Below, piece by piece: positions 1 through 11,133 of a DNA stretch of 64,000 nt. The stretch covers positions 109,251,741-109,315,740 of the forward strand of contig CM041465.1 of the NCBI GenBank assembly GCA_023213395.1, in the 5' to 3' direction. The notes under the pieces are model-generated. The model worked only from the letters and a program-made list of their open reading frames with translations. It was not told the origin of the DNA and ran no database searches. Position numbers and translations under genes: made by a program. Numbering within the stretch: the first letter of the stretch is position 1; every line of letters begins with the position of its first letter. This DNA is from Cycas panzhihuaensis. Taxonomy: Eukaryota > Cycadophyta.

Positions 1-585
1 CGTATAGCCTCACCAAAGATAGATAGGGACATTCTTATATACCAAAGATAGCATGAGCCATATTCAGGATGGTCCTGTTCATGTGCTCAGCAACTCCATT
101 TTGCGGGGGTGTACCGCAATGTGGTCTGATGTTTGATTCCATGTTGACGTAGGTACGATTCAAACTCATTGGATGTGTACTCGCCACTATTGTCAGTCAT
201 GAGTATTTTGATCTCGAATCCAAATTCATTTTCTACGCGGGCCTTGAAAGATTGAAACATAAAAAGGCTTCATCTTTCTTTGCAAGAAAAGCAACCCATA
301 CTTTCTTGGTAAAATCATCAATGAAAGTAATATAGTACCACTGCTTAATAGAAGGGATGGGCATAGGACTGCATATATCTGAGTGTACAAGCTGCAAAGG
401 TTGGCTAGATTTCCACTGACTATGAGGAAAGGGTTGTCTTTGAGATTTAGCAATAATACATGCTTCACATTTAAAGGGCTTAGAGGGGAACTTAGGCAAA
501 CCAGTAAGAGTGTCTTGTAGTTCTCTTAAGCGATCAATTTTGATATGGCCCATACGAGCATGCCATAGAGTTGCTTGGGACAACT
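1..585 (-). pseudogene. copia GAG-pre-integrase and integrase core (partial, broken)
   Basis: Reading leftward, the frame from 583 gives LWHARMGH and later CEAC, the HHCC zinc-binding part of copia integrases, then VHSDIC with the first catalytic Asp. From about 250 to 1 it continues with MTDNSGEY (second Asp) and a frameshifted NGVAE (the catalytic Glu), then runs off the window. Integrase joins the retrotransposon cDNA to host DNA in the nucleus. All three catalytic acids can be found, but a shift between the second Asp and the Glu and a later in-frame stop break the frame, so this copy is dead. Start codons here are meaningless because the domain is part of a polyprotein. Confidence 0.85.
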
Positions 586-800
586 TTTGAGGAGTCAGGG
601 TTGTGGTAAAAACAAATTCATCATCAACATAGTGGGCTTCAGAGGATGGTGAGCCGCTTAGAGAAAAAGTTTACCATCAAGAATTTTGGTCATAACCACA
701 GCATTTGAAGGAGGGTGAATGACACATAGAGTTTGATTATTTGCAGTTACACTCAGATCAAATCCACGAGAGACAAGGGTGGATGTGGAGAGCGATTCGC

Positions 801-1049
801 TCAGAGCGTGAATATATAAAACATCAACAAGTGTAAAACTGGAAGGCACGGGAGTTTCGTGCAAACAGCCTCAAGTCCTTTAACTGGCTGAGATGATTTG
901 TCAGCCATGTGTACAACACCACGAACTTCAAAGTCAAAATCTTGAAAGAACTCGCGATGACAAGTCATGTGTTGTGTTGCTCCAGTATCCATGATCCACG
1001 ATGAAGTATTTGAGGTAGCACTATTTGTAACTCCAAGTGGTGAAGGCAA
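801..1049 (-). pseudogene. copia aspartic protease region
   Basis: The minus-strand frame contains MDTGATQHM with the active-site DTGAT at 989-975, followed by a CHREFF stretch and a later VHMADK. Copia proteases are pepsin-like half enzymes that dimerise and cut the Gag-Pol polyprotein in the particle. The position between zinc knuckle (1248-1289) and integrase is as expected. Near 865 the frame leaves the expected downstream protease sequence, so it is probably shifted. Bases 586-800 continue pol in another frame. Confidence 0.8.
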
Positions 1050-1247
1050 AAGTGAATAAGCAAAGCCACAATGAGCCTCAATATACTTAGTGGATCTATC
1101 AATAACATTTGATGAAGTGGTCCCAATTCTTTGAAGGTGTGCATGAGCAAATTACGTTCCACCAAAAGCATCTTCAAAAGAAGTATTATCAACATTATAT
1201 GCACCATGGCGCTGTTGATAACTTGGTAGTTTGTTGGTGGCAGTTTT

Positions 1248-2010
1248 ACAATTTTTGGCATAATGTCCTCTTCTATTACACCTTTGGCACACAATTGTTT
1301 GATTTCCAGTCTAAGTATTAGGTTGGCTGGATTGTCTCGACATCGGATCTAGGTCCAGGTTGATTATTTTGGCCTTGGCCTTGAGACTGTTTTTGTTGGA
1401 ATTGAGGAGCCTGTTGACTAAGAGGATGTTGTCCTTGTTGTCTACCTCTTCCTCTTCCACGGGAATTACCACCTCTACGAGAGTATTGACCTTGATTTCT
1501 AGTGTAACAAAGATCTTCTTCCACTTCAAAAGCAACGTCAATTAGATCTGATGTAGTGGCAAAGTTGGTATCAAAGGTCTTATCAAATTCAATGAACTTA
1601 TCAGCAAGATCCTCAAAGTTTAGGGTCTTCAAAGTTCCACTGGATTGAAGACTCCCTAATAGATTTTTATAATCTAGGATATGGAGACATGACTGAATCA
1701 AGAAAGCCCATGTAATGCATTGAGTTTTAAAATCTTTATCAATGGCTTGCTTGATTGGACGAAGGAGATTGATTGTCTCACTTGCATGTCCTTTTCGCAT
1801 TTTTAATTTGTTCATCTTCAAAGACTAAGTGAACAAATTCTAAGTCCGATTTAGTGTCAAAGTTCTTCTTAAGAACTTCAAGAACTTTCCATGTCAGTAT
1901 CATGTACGACTTCATCAATGAGATTATGCAGGAATAATCGGTGATAAGCGATATCTCCGCACGGATTTTATCATCATCAAGTTCCCATTGGTTAGCTAGC
2001 CTTCAAGTGG
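1248..2010 (-). pseudogene. copia Gag (UBN2 type) with CCHC zinc knuckle
   Basis: The minus-strand frame from about 2000 gives an N-terminal stretch with NQWELDDDKI, then the helical capsid part, then an Arg/Gly-rich segment and a Gln-rich segment before a zinc knuckle CQRCNRRGHYAKNC at 1289-1248 (C-X2-C-X4-H-X4-C). Gag builds the virus-like particle and the knuckle binds the RNA. The part from 1821 to 1318 is one open frame; upstream of it the frame is interrupted. The usual N-terminal start of copia Gag is not clear, so the true start codon is not called. Confidence 0.8.
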
Positions 2011-2348
2011 AAGCAGGTTGGAGCACCTCTCCTCAAGCTTGTGGTAGTTGTAGTGCAATGTGGTGTAGGTTGTAAGTGATCTCCATAGACCTTCATACTT
2101 TGAAGATTTCTAACACCAATGAACCACATGTCCTAATTTTCTTTCCTTTTAGAACGCAGTTCACATTTTGCTTGAACTGTGAAGACATTGTGTCTTTTAG
2201 AAGGGAAGAAATGAATAGGACTATAAAAGTGATGGCAATAAATGACCGATCACTATTTACAAATGGGAAATGTAATGAAGTAGTGTAGAAGAAGGAAGAA
2301 GAAGTGAGAATGGTTGCTCAAAGATGAAGGGAGCAACTTAGAGAAAAG

Positions 2349-2480
2349 TCACCAACACTTGTGACAAATATTAACCCGACGAAAGGTGAATATGAGAAGC
2401 ACTATGATAAAAATTGGCCACTAACACTTGTGGCAAATATTAACCTAATGTAGCAAGAATATGAGAAGCACTATGATTGT
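2349..2480. repeat. Imperfect tandem duplication, unit about 65 bp
   Basis: Two adjacent units share ACTTGTGACAAATATTAACC (second unit ACTTGTGGCAAATATTAACC) and then ATATGAGAAGCACTATGAT. The middle of the unit differs between the two. The duplication lies inside the unassigned copia leader. Confidence 0.75.
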
Positions 2481-3318
2481 GATTACACTATGGATCACTT
2501 TTTACAAATAAGTAAGTGATCAATATACAAGATTGTAGGCTAATGTAGAAGTTGACATCATTGGGTTTACACAACTTGAAACTCGAATGTAGGATGCGTA
2601 ATCAACCCAATAACCTCTAACTTGTGTCCAATGTGTAGTTGAGGTTGTTGAAGGGATGCCTAGGCTTCTAGTAGAATTAATTTGGCCTTCACCCTCGATA
2701 CCCGCAATCGTGCTTGGTGATGAAATCCAAGTCATAACGGAGCCCAGGTACTCCCAATCCTCACCCAGTTCACCAATGAGCAGCTATATACCTCCTCTAA
2801 AGAGTGGTACGTGCATACCCATGGCTATGATAGATATTGGATTGGATATATTTTAATCTTGTATTAAAGTTTCAGTTTTCTTGGTTGGTTATCAGGATGA
2901 TCCCTGATTGAGTCACGATGGTATGGCTAACCAAACCTCACCAATATTCCGGTTTAGTCCAGTCCCAACTTGAAACCCACACCTCCTTTATGGCACTAAG
3001 ATTCTACCAACCAAGGTATCTCAACCTTGGCGAGTGTGTGAACAGGTACAAGATGGCAGAAAATAGCGTACGTGATGCGTTCCTTTTAGGAAGAGTGAAA
3101 AGATTATTGAATTGCATCAAACGTACATTTAACTGAAAATAATGCTTGCTTGGAGTGCTTGCTTGAAGTGTCTTTGTGTTCTTGCTTTGAGTAATTTTAG
3201 AGTGTTGAAATGCAATGCTAATAAGTGAGTGAGGACACCGGATATTGCTACGATCCGTGTTTTTTTCTCACTTTTACAACGGGCTTTTAAGCCTTATAAA
3301 AAGGAAGAAATTTTCTTC

Positions 3319-3341
3319 ACTTTTTTTTTTTTTTTTTTTTG
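3319..3341. repeat. Poly-T run in copia leader
   Basis: A run of about 20 T follows TTCTTCAC and precedes GTTAATAAC. On the minus strand it is a poly-A, so it could be a scar of a retroposed sequence, but no target duplication was recognised. Confidence 0.7.
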
Positions 3342-3359
3342 TTAATAACAAAAAAAATA

Positions 3360-3760
3360 CTCTTCACTAAATCTATAATAAATTTCTCCCATGATGTCGA
3401 AATAGAGTGTCGATTTTTGTGCTGCAAACTAGACTCAGAGCTTCATATTCAGGAAGTGGAATCAGGTCCAAATGAGTTCTGGAAAGTTTTTGACAGCTCC
3501 GCAAAGTTAGAAAATTATATTTTTCCAGAATTCTTACTAAAAATAACTACTATTCACTAAAACAGCAATAACTTCTTCATACGACATCCAAATTAGGTGC
3601 TGGTTTTTGCACTGGAAAGTAGACTTAGAGCCCCATCTTTGACAATTGGAATCACTTCAATTGGATCTCTGTAGAAGATTTTGCAGACCTGTGAACTTCA
3701 ATAATCAAATTGTATTTCTGCAAAAATTTCAGCTTGCTAATATCTCATTAACACATGATA
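3360..3760. repeat. Diverged tandem repeat, unit about 190-200 bp
   Basis: Two units can be aligned by eye. Each has a TTTTTG(T/C)(G/A)CT segment, then AGTAGACTTAGAGC or CTAGACTCAGAGC, then TGGAATCA. A third, truncated unit may start near 3740 (CTAATATCTC). The origin is unknown; it may be a satellite-like leader repeat of the copia element or part of an older insertion. Confidence 0.6.
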
Positions 3761-4198
3761 CCATATGAAATTTCCATCGTTTTTGATCACCAGGATCCCA
3801 ATATGGGCAAGGTGAGAGCATACAATGATAGATATTTTCAATCGCTCAAAATTCTTTAAAAAAAATGGGTAAAAACTCCCCTTACAATTATTCTTCTAAA
3901 TGCTGGAAAAATTTGAAAGATTTCCCTTGTTAAATGGACAAAAAGGGAAAAGAAAAGAAGAATGAGATAGCATGAATGGCCAGAAAAGGATTGGAATCCT
4001 TGGGCCTTACAACTCCTTGTATTATGCTTCCAAACCTGCAAAAGAGAAAGGAAAAGCAAACAATACAAAATATGCTATCATAATAACTTGAAAATATTTC
4101 TAAATTCACTTTCACAATCTCCTTCACCACATGGATTGTGGGGGAGAAGGAAGTGATGGCTCCATTGCAAGTGCAAGTGGGGAATATGAAGGAAGAAA

Positions 4199-4210
4199 GC
4201 TCTGATACCA
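4199..4210 (-). other. copia primer binding site (initiator tRNA-Met)
   Basis: The minus strand reads TGGTATCAGAGC, the standard plant copia primer site for the 3' end of initiator tRNA-Met. It is two bases from the LTR end at 4213. It fixes the strand and the LTR boundary. Confidence 0.92.
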
Positions 4211-4212
4211 CA

Positions 4213-4510
4213 TGAAAAGAGTGGATCTATCCTTCATCTCCATGCACTAAACACAAAGGCAAGCATGGGAGCAAGAGAGACTTGAGAGAAAGAAAGTAGC
4301 TCTCACAAAATGCGGAGGTAAGAATGAATCTCCTCCATTGAGCTTTACTTTTATATTGAGAGAGGGAGCATTTGAGTTAGGTGAAATGAAATTACACATA
4401 ATGCACATGAAAGTGCATTTCACTTAAGTGATCTAATTTAAAGTTCACTTAAGACCCTTTTTTCGAAATAATCAACTAATGTAATGACCTTATGTCATTA
4501 ACCCTTTTCA
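4213..4510 (-). repeat. copia 5' LTR, 298 bp
   Basis: On the plus strand it begins TGAAAAG and ends CTTTTCA, so the ends form a perfect 7-bp inverted repeat with the usual TG...CA termini. The left end is set by the primer site, the right end by the return of gypsy gag sequence. The partner LTR is outside the window, so its age cannot be judged. Confidence 0.87.
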
Positions 4511-6191
4511 CTTTGTAATGGCAGAATCACATGTGGTTGCCCCCATCTTAAGGACTTCCACATGGACTTCAAGGTGAAGTGCATTAACGAAGAGGTCCCT
4601 CTTCAATTCCTTAGGAAAAGTAGCCTTAGTGGAATGGAGGAGGTCATGGAATCACTGCACAAAGTCACGATTCATCTCATCGTGACCTTGTTTAAGTGAA
4701 AGGAGAGATTTCATTCCACTTTCAAATGGATGAGCTACATCAAAATAGTTGATGAACTTGTCCACAAGTTGTTGGAATGAGAAAATAGAATAGGCAAGCA
4801 GGCGATAACACCATTTAAGGGCATCGCCTTATAGGGATTATGGAAATAATTTTATTAATATGTGGTCATAGGCCCAGTAGTCTATACATGCCATACAAAA
4901 ATTACGGGCGTGCTTTGTCGGATCCTGTGACGAAGTTCCATCAAACTTAGGAACTTCAAGGGGATAAGGTGGTAAGTTGGTTCTTAGCACCTCAATAGAT
5001 AATGGTGTCAATCTATAATCTATGAAGGGATGTACCCTCACATGGATCATAGGATCGACAAACAATGTGGAAGGCAATGGACAAGGAATAGATGGGGGGT
5101 GGAAGGCCCATCCCTTCTTAGGGAAATGTCCCTTATTAGAAAGGGACTTGAGGATAAGCACCTTGAAAGGAAGTTGGGTTTCCTTGTAAAGGCATGGCAT
5201 AAGGAGCTACGTAGGATGGTGGCAATGAGGGGTGAGGGACCAGGTTTTGTCCATATGGATCACCCGTGGGTGGCACAACCCCATATGGATGCAAAAGGTC
5301 CATCTAGTAAGCTGGAATGTGGTTCCCCTTACCATGCCCCCAAGGCTGAGATGTATAGCCTGGGGGTATATAAAGAGAAGGGTCACTAGGTTGGATTTGA
5401 GTGCATGTGGGAGCAGATCCCACATGACTAGTAGTAGGGGTGTTAGTAGGACCTTTAGGCCTACTAGGAAATACATGTGCCACATTAGGGGGTGGCATGT
5501 TGGCTTGATTAGGGAAAGGTATGCTAACCCCAAGCTAGTAGAAAGACATACCGTGAGAGGGCCCCAAAGAGTTGGGACCATGATGAGGAATAGAAGGTGC
5601 AATGGATGTCCCTAAGGTAGATATAAAGATTGAGCGGGAGAAATGAGTAAGCACAAAGGGGTTGCTTGTTGTGGGAGGTGTAGATGTAGATGAAGATGAC
5701 GGACTAGGCGCGAATGAGGAAGGTACCCCACCATGCAAGGCATCTTCAAACCACCTAGTATAGGATTGAAGATGAGCAGCACAAAAGCACTCATTAAGGG
5801 ATTCAACCATGTCAGTAGGAGGGGTATCCACCTGATCGTAGGAGGTAGATGGGACCTCAAATAAAGTGGACCCCTTAGGGCACTCCTCACAAGAATCACC
5901 ACCTGGGAGATGAATCTCAAGAGAAGATGGGCCCTCTACTGCATGAGTAGAGGGATGGGCATCAAGTGGGTGATGTTGATCACCCAAATAGTAAATAGGA
6001 TCATCACTCTCTTGGATGGATCCTGGAAAAGACATGGGGAACTCATGAGCTCCTGAAGAAAAGGCATTATAAGCCTAATCTGAAGGGTATCCTTGCATTG
6101 TCGAATCAAAATCCGATGATGAAAGAAGGTGATATGCAAGATCTTCTAATAAAAGAGGTAAACCTGGTAGGCGACGTGAGAAGCCTCACAT
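4511..6191 (-). pseudogene. Tat-type Gag, copy A (interrupted)
   Basis: The product would be the particle-forming Gag. The likely start is the ATG at 6191-6189: the same codon followed by an Arg codon is found in C and D, while here and in B the second codon CGA has become TGA. The chain goes through LLEDLAY, a Pro/Ser/Thr-rich segment with IPPGYTSQPWGHGKGN (5400-5340), and the capsid part with VPKFDGTSSQDPTKH near 4950-4910 and ACIDYWAYDHI. The C-terminal third is removed by the copia insertion at 4510. Several frameshifts and stops are present. Confidence 0.85.
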
Positions 6192-6336
6192 ACAAAACTT
6201 GCCAATACATCAGAAGAGGGAAAAAGAATGTAAAGTATGTGTTGGGGACTACCCAACGAAAGAAATAAGTAGAGGAAACTACTAAAAGGTGGTAGTACCA
6301 ACAAAAAGAGATAGGAACTAGCTCCCTTACTAGCAG

Positions 6337-6355
6337 GTCCCCAGTATGGTCACCA
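6337..6355 (-). other. Primer binding site, copy A
   Basis: The minus strand reads TGGTGACCATACTGGGGAC. The least decayed copy (D) reads TGGCGACCATACTGGGGAC. One base separates it from the LTR. From memory the best fit is the 3' end of a tRNA-Arg, which Tat/Ogre-type elements use; I could not check this. Confidence 0.8.
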
Positions 6356-6356
6356 G

Positions 6357-9086
6357 TGGAAGCACATCTATGGGATAGTCACTATGCTTGATAGGAATGA
6401 AAATGATCAACAACTGATGTCAAAGGTGTGGGTGAGAACCTATAAGCAAAGGGACACCACGCAGGGCGTCCATACGCCAGAGCGAGAGTTCAGGACCCGC
6501 GAATGGCACCTAACTACCTTGGAGTAGTTTTCAATTCAGAAGGGAAAGATGCGTGTAGGGGTAGCCTAGATGGTCTCAAGAGGAAGGTCCCCCTACTCTT
6601 GGATGGCTGGAAGGAAAAAAGAAGAATCCTCGATAGGTTTTCCTATGACGAAGGAAAATAAAAGTGGCAGGGTATAGGCGAAGGGCCTAGGATGAATGCG
6701 AGTAGGCTTCCCTAGTTTACTTGGTCTAGACAAATATAACTAAGGGAAGAAGTAAAAGGATGGACTAAAGGCAACTCTTTCTCTTTCACTCAATATGTAA
6801 AAGACAAGAGAAAGCAAAAGGAAGTACAAGCATTTCACATATAAGCAAACAAACTAGATGAAATGCATCTACAAGTATTTCTTAGAATGGATAGGACAAA
6901 GGGGGAGGAATATATTTCCTACTATACCTTTCCCTATAAAAAGCAAACATGCAACGTTCTTATGCAAAAGATATAAGTGGCTAATTGATTTCTCCTTTTG
7001 CTCTTATGTGACCTATTAGGAAAAGAGGTAACATGAAAAAGGGATGAAACATACCTAGAAAGTGTGGCGATCGATGAAGGACCTCACTTGTGCACAGCGT
7101 ATGTCCTCTCGCTAATCAGTTCATGTGTGACCAAGGTTGATGTCAAAGACAGAGGCCTCCTTACCTTCCCCTTATAAGAGATAAGCAGAACAGAAAAGAT
7201 AAGGGAAGTAAACGAAGCAAAAGAGAAAAGGAGGGTAAAGGCTTACCCGGAACTTATACATATTTTCCCTTTGTAGATGTTGCTTTGAACCTGCACACAA
7301 AAGAGTTTCTCCCTTCCAAGAGGGGGCTGCAAGAAAGCTATATATATACAAATATATGTAGTGTAAATGCTAAAACATCATACTTAAATTAAAGTAACTA
7401 CTGTTAAAAACAACTCAACTTTACTCAAGTAAACCATACACATCAAGAAAGAAAAGGGGGAAAGGGCAGCCTCAGGATGGAAAAACCCTCTGCTAAAGTT
7501 CTCCACACAGCCTTTAGGTATAGCAAGGTAAGGATATATAACAGTCTATGGATAGCCAACAAGTATAAGAATGTGTGAGGAAAGATGTTGGAGAGGTACC
7601 AAGGTAACGAGCTCACTATGGATAGCAATTTGTCACACAAGTCTCACAAAAGACCCTAGGTGATGCCAGGCAAAGTTAGGGGCATGAAGGAGGCCCAAAA
7701 GAGGGGTGTGCAAGCCTGGAATCAGTGCAACAAGGGCTGTGTATACTAATATCTAGCGCAGGCCAAGACTTCACCCTCTCCTAGCTAACACAAGAAAAGC
7801 TTGGAAGCAGGAGAAGAAAGACGGGAAGGGGGTTGCCCTTGGGGAGTAGGTCTGAGTGGGATGGATCCCACATTACTCCCTTCACCTAGTCTTTATGAGC
7901 CTTCTCCCACTACTTTCTTGAAGAGAACCAGCGAAGAAATAAGGTGAAAATCTGAGAGTGCAAAGCTAAACTCCAAGAAAGACAACATTTACTACAACCA
8001 AAGGGAAGAGAGCAGGAAAATATACTTGAAAATGAGTCCAATATGGAAAGAATACATACAAACTTTTGAAAACTAAACCGAAAGTACCTGCTGGGTTGAG
8101 TCTAGGGTAGATTTTCCCCTGTAACCAGTGAGAAAGAGGAGGTCCTGTAGGGTTTACAAGAGGTTTCCCTAAGAACGACTGTGGAAGACACTTGTTGAGG
8201 CGTATCTGAAGGAGAACCACGAAAATCTTACTTGAAAGTGCCTGGAGGAGAGCCTCCCACCATGAAGAAGAGTCACAGGTGTAGATCCGTGGTCGGAGCA
8301 ACAGAACTCTGTGATTACAGATGCACCTGTGGAAGGGAGGAGGAAAAGAGTAGAATTGTAGAAAGTGACATTGGAGAGCCAAGAGATGTGAAATGATGAT
8401 CTTTTTTAGGATTTATACCTATCTCAACCCTAATCGAGTGTTTAGAGTGCAAATAGGGCTAAGCTGGTTGAGTGACCACGTGGCAATTCCACGGAAAAAG
8501 TGAGAATTGCCATGGCAGATATAAAAAATGAGTTGCAACAGTCGCACCATGGTAAACTTCATGATACTGCTTAATTTACAACAGTGCGGGACCAGGAAGC
8601 CAAAATGGCCACACTCAAGATTCTTGGAGCCCTAAAAGGTGATGTGGCAGGCCTAAAGAGGGTGGCCCTCCTATCCAGGTGGCTAGGGACAGTCTGAGAG
8701 GCATACAAACTAGACCAAACAAAGCATCAAGGGCTAGAAGTCCCAGACACGTTGTGACAAGGACATACAGTCAAGTTATGAGCAGATCATACAAGTCAAA
8801 TGAGGCTTAAGGCAATGTGGAGGTAGTGTAGAGAGTCATAGAGTGCCATGGGTATGCCTACCTTGTAGAAAGGTAGGTGCTGCGGGTCATCATAGGCTCA
8901 CAATACGACAAGCAACATGATCAAGTAATGGATGCAAGATGATCATACCAATGAAGTAATTAGTCATGCAATGAGGCAATACTTCTGTCAACCTTTCTAA
9001 AGAAATAGTAAAAGTGAAAAGGGATAAGCATACCTATGCTTACCTGAGTTGACCTGTCTATATCCATTCCCTATAGCCGGGAAACA
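6357..9086 (-). repeat. 5' LTR of copy A, 2730 bp
   Basis: The plus-strand ends are TGGAAGCACATC and CCGGGAAACA. It is homologous along its length to the LTRs of B, C and F. Recognisable promoter signals on the minus strand are a G-box CACGTG at 8477-8482 and, about 65 bp further on in the sense direction, TATAAAT at 8417-8411. The U3 part also has GGCAATTCC/GAATTGCC inverted repeats. It carries no gene. Confidence 0.85.
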
Positions 9087-9113
9087 TATAAGGCTCCTCC
9101 AAATAGTTGATTC

Positions 9114-9883
9114 CTATTTTTTGGAAGGGGCATAAATCAAAAATTGATTATCCCTGAGGTATTTCCTAAATACAATCTTGCACCAGGGTCTCTCCTCCTT
9201 AGCAACAAGGGTCCATCCTAGTTTAATGACCATAGCCTTCTTGAAGCATGTTATATCTTTTATATTTAGGCCTCTTGCCCATTTGGGGAGGCACACTTTC
9301 TCCCAAGAGACCAAGTGAATTCTCTCCCTATCCTGAACTAGGGACCACAAGAATCTTTTCTAAATAGTTTTTAAGGCATTTATAACCTTAACAAGACACC
9401 TAAACAAAGACATCATATAGTAGGAATATTCTAAAGGGATGCCAATAGTAATTGGAGTTTCTTAGCTTGACTTAGTAAAGCCCCTTTCCAACTAGCCAGC
9501 TTCCTTTATACCCAACTAATGATCAGATTCCATAGGTCCTTTTACATTATGCCCAAAAATAGAGGCATACCTAGATACTAGGTTGGAAGGGTACTAATGG
9601 GCATCTCCAATATCCTACTTATGGCCCTTTGTGTCCTCTCCATAGTATTCAATAAGAAAATATTATTCTTATCTAAGTTTACCTTCTGATTCATGGCTAC
9701 CTCAAACCTCTCCAGTTGGGATTTGATAGCTTTATTTTCCATAATGGAGGCCCTACTCAACAAAATGTTGTCATCTACAAAGTGTCTATGAACAACATTG
9801 TTAACCCTCAAGGTGGGCCTTAAGCTCACAATTTTTCTAGATCTCCTATCTTCCTCCATAGATCTACCAATTAACTTAGTCAT
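9114..9883 (-). pseudogene. LINE reverse transcriptase thumb and C-terminal region
   Basis: The piece 9883-9578 has RHFVDDNILLSRAS (catalytic motif), ENKAIKSQLERFE and LDKNNIFLLNT, the usual order after the LINE YADD/FADD box. The piece 9350-9114 has LVSWEKVCLPKWARGLNIKD and the C-terminal domain seen in plant LINEs; its frame runs past a TAG to ESTIWRSL right up to the copy A LTR. That continuity shows copy A cut this gene. Confidence 0.82.
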
Positions 9884-9916
9884 AGTGATAAATAAGTAAG
9901 GAGTAAGAGGCTCCCC

Positions 9917-10655
9917 TTATCTAAGGCCTCTATAACCTAGAAAGAAGGATGTAGATGTGTCATTTATAATCACTGAAAAGCTAGGATTTAAGATACAACT
10001 CTCAATCCATTTCCCCCAATGCTCTCTAAATCCAAAGGCTCTAATACAATCCAGTAGGCAACCCCACAAAACTGTGTTATAGGCCTTCGAGAGATCTATC
10101 TTGATGATCATCCCAAACTCCTTCCTCTAAGAAGTCGAATAGACCATTTCATGAACCACTATAATACCATCTAGGATCTATCTTCCTTTAACATACCCAT
10201 CTTTGTTAGGACCTATAACTGAAGGAAGAAATTCCTTTAGCCTATTGGCCAAAATCTTTGCTAAGATTCTATACTTCACATTACACCTACTAATAGGCTT
10301 AAACTCTTCTATTCCTTTTTGCATCGCTTTTCTTAGGAATTAAGACTAGAAAAGTAGTCTGCCACTCACCATGTATCTTTCCCTTTTCAAAAAATTCCTT
10401 TACAGCTCCAAGGAAGTCATCTTTAATGATATCCTAATATTCTTGATAAAACCCGAGAGGGAACCCATCTGGCCCAGGAGCTTTCTCCCTCTGTATACCA
10501 AACACAACTTTCCTAACCTCATCCAATGAAAAGGAGGACTCTAGGGCTTTATTCATAATGCATCCTACCTTCTTGAGGATCAGAGATAGCATCTCCTTCC
10601 TAGCCTCCTTGTCAACATAGCCTAGCACATTATATAACTCCTTGAAATATTCCAC
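9917..10655 (-). pseudogene. LINE reverse transcriptase, fingers and palm
   Basis: Two open pieces, 10655-10434 and 10111-9917, carry the N-terminal RT blocks: SLDEVRKVVFGIQREKAPGP and then MIIKIDLSKAYNTVLWGCL, where the first catalytic Asp is in KIDLSKAY. Between them (10433-10112) the frame is broken but matches the expected RT blocks. The polymerase-site FVDD lies further left at 9781-9770, in another piece. No start codon applies. Confidence 0.82.
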
Positions 10656-11133
10656 AACTATCCCATTGATGTTTTCCTGCCCAATCTCCTCCCTGTCTTT
10701 ATTTAGTAGATTTTTTATGTAATTGCAAGTTCTATATTTTATGGTTGTAGTATGGAAGAATTTTGTATTTCTATCTCCCTCTTCAAGCCACAGGGCTCTA
10801 GACTTTAGTTTCTAAAAAAATTCCTCATTAGACAAGACTCCTTCTAGATAAAAAAGAAGTATTTTTTTCGTTCTAGTTGAGGAGGATGGGCCTCCCATGA
10901 GCCTAAGTTTACTCCTCAAGATGCTTCAACTCATCTAGAATCATGTTTCTTTTAGTAAAAATATCCCTATGGGAAGTCTTATTCCATTCCTTAACTTATA
11001 TTTACACCTAGATTAGTTTTATTGAAAATCTCCTCATCGTATATCCATAGGCAGGGGTGCTCCACCATATTGATAACAAATTACAAAGGTCTGTGTCCTT
11101 TGTCCATATTAACTCAAATCAGAAGAGGGAACC

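Larger units (their letters stand above)
2011..4198. other. Unassigned 2.2-kb stretch between copia gag and primer site
   Basis: Most copia elements have their gag start within a few hundred bases of the primer site, so this stretch is unusually long. It has no convincing reading frame. It contains two imperfect tandem repeats and a T run (listed separately). Either the element has a very long leader or something non-coding inserted here; I could not find clear LTR ends or a target duplication inside it. Confidence 0.5.
1..4510 (-). mobile_element. Ty1/copia LTR retrotransposon, 3' part outside window
   Basis: On the minus strand the order is LTR, primer binding site, long leader, gag, zinc knuckle, protease, integrase; RT, RNase H and the 3' LTR lie left of the window. 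Integrase directly after protease and before RT is the Ty1/copia order. The 5' LTR is 4213-4510 and a primer site complementary to initiator tRNA-Met follows at 4199-4210. Outside the LTR the sequence at once becomes gag of the gypsy copy A and aligns with the uninterrupted gag of copy B near 24085, so this copia jumped into a gypsy gag. A 5-bp target duplication CTTTG would start at 4511; its partner is outside the window. Confidence 0.88.
4511..9086 (-). mobile_element. Tat-like Ty3/gypsy copy A (gag and 5' LTR only in window)
   Basis: Minus-strand copy with 5' LTR 6357-9086, primer site 6337-6355 and gag 6191-4511; it is then cut by the copia element, so pol would lie left of the window. 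Gag and leader align with copies B, C, D and F. Immediately right of the LTR the sequence is LINE coding DNA, and its frame continues to the LTR edge, so copy A inserted into the LINE. The probable target duplication is TATAA at 9087-9091. Confidence 0.9.
9087..11128 (-). mobile_element. LINE (L1-type) fragment, reverse transcriptase part
   Basis: A non-LTR retrotransposon ORF2 runs leftward. Landmarks in order: the linker after the endonuclease with EEGDRNTKFFH (about 10780-10745), the RT entry KAPGPDGFP (about 10490), KIDLSKAY (about 10100), the catalytic FVDD at 9781-9770 (usually FADD), and the C-terminal CLPKWARGLNIKDI near 9290. ORF2 nicks target DNA and copies the LINE RNA onto it. The endonuclease and 5' end are missing at the right, where copy C inserted; the 3' end lies beyond copy A. 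Many stops are present. This LINE is the oldest layer of the nest. Confidence 0.88.

Noticed and set aside
2520-2856. Overlapping frames on both strands in the copia leader
   Set aside because: Short, no recognisable domain, no start context and no second copy for comparison.
5030-5615. Plus-strand frames over copy A gag
   Set aside because: Antisense shadows of Gag; the repetitive Pro/Gly codon use keeps both strands open.
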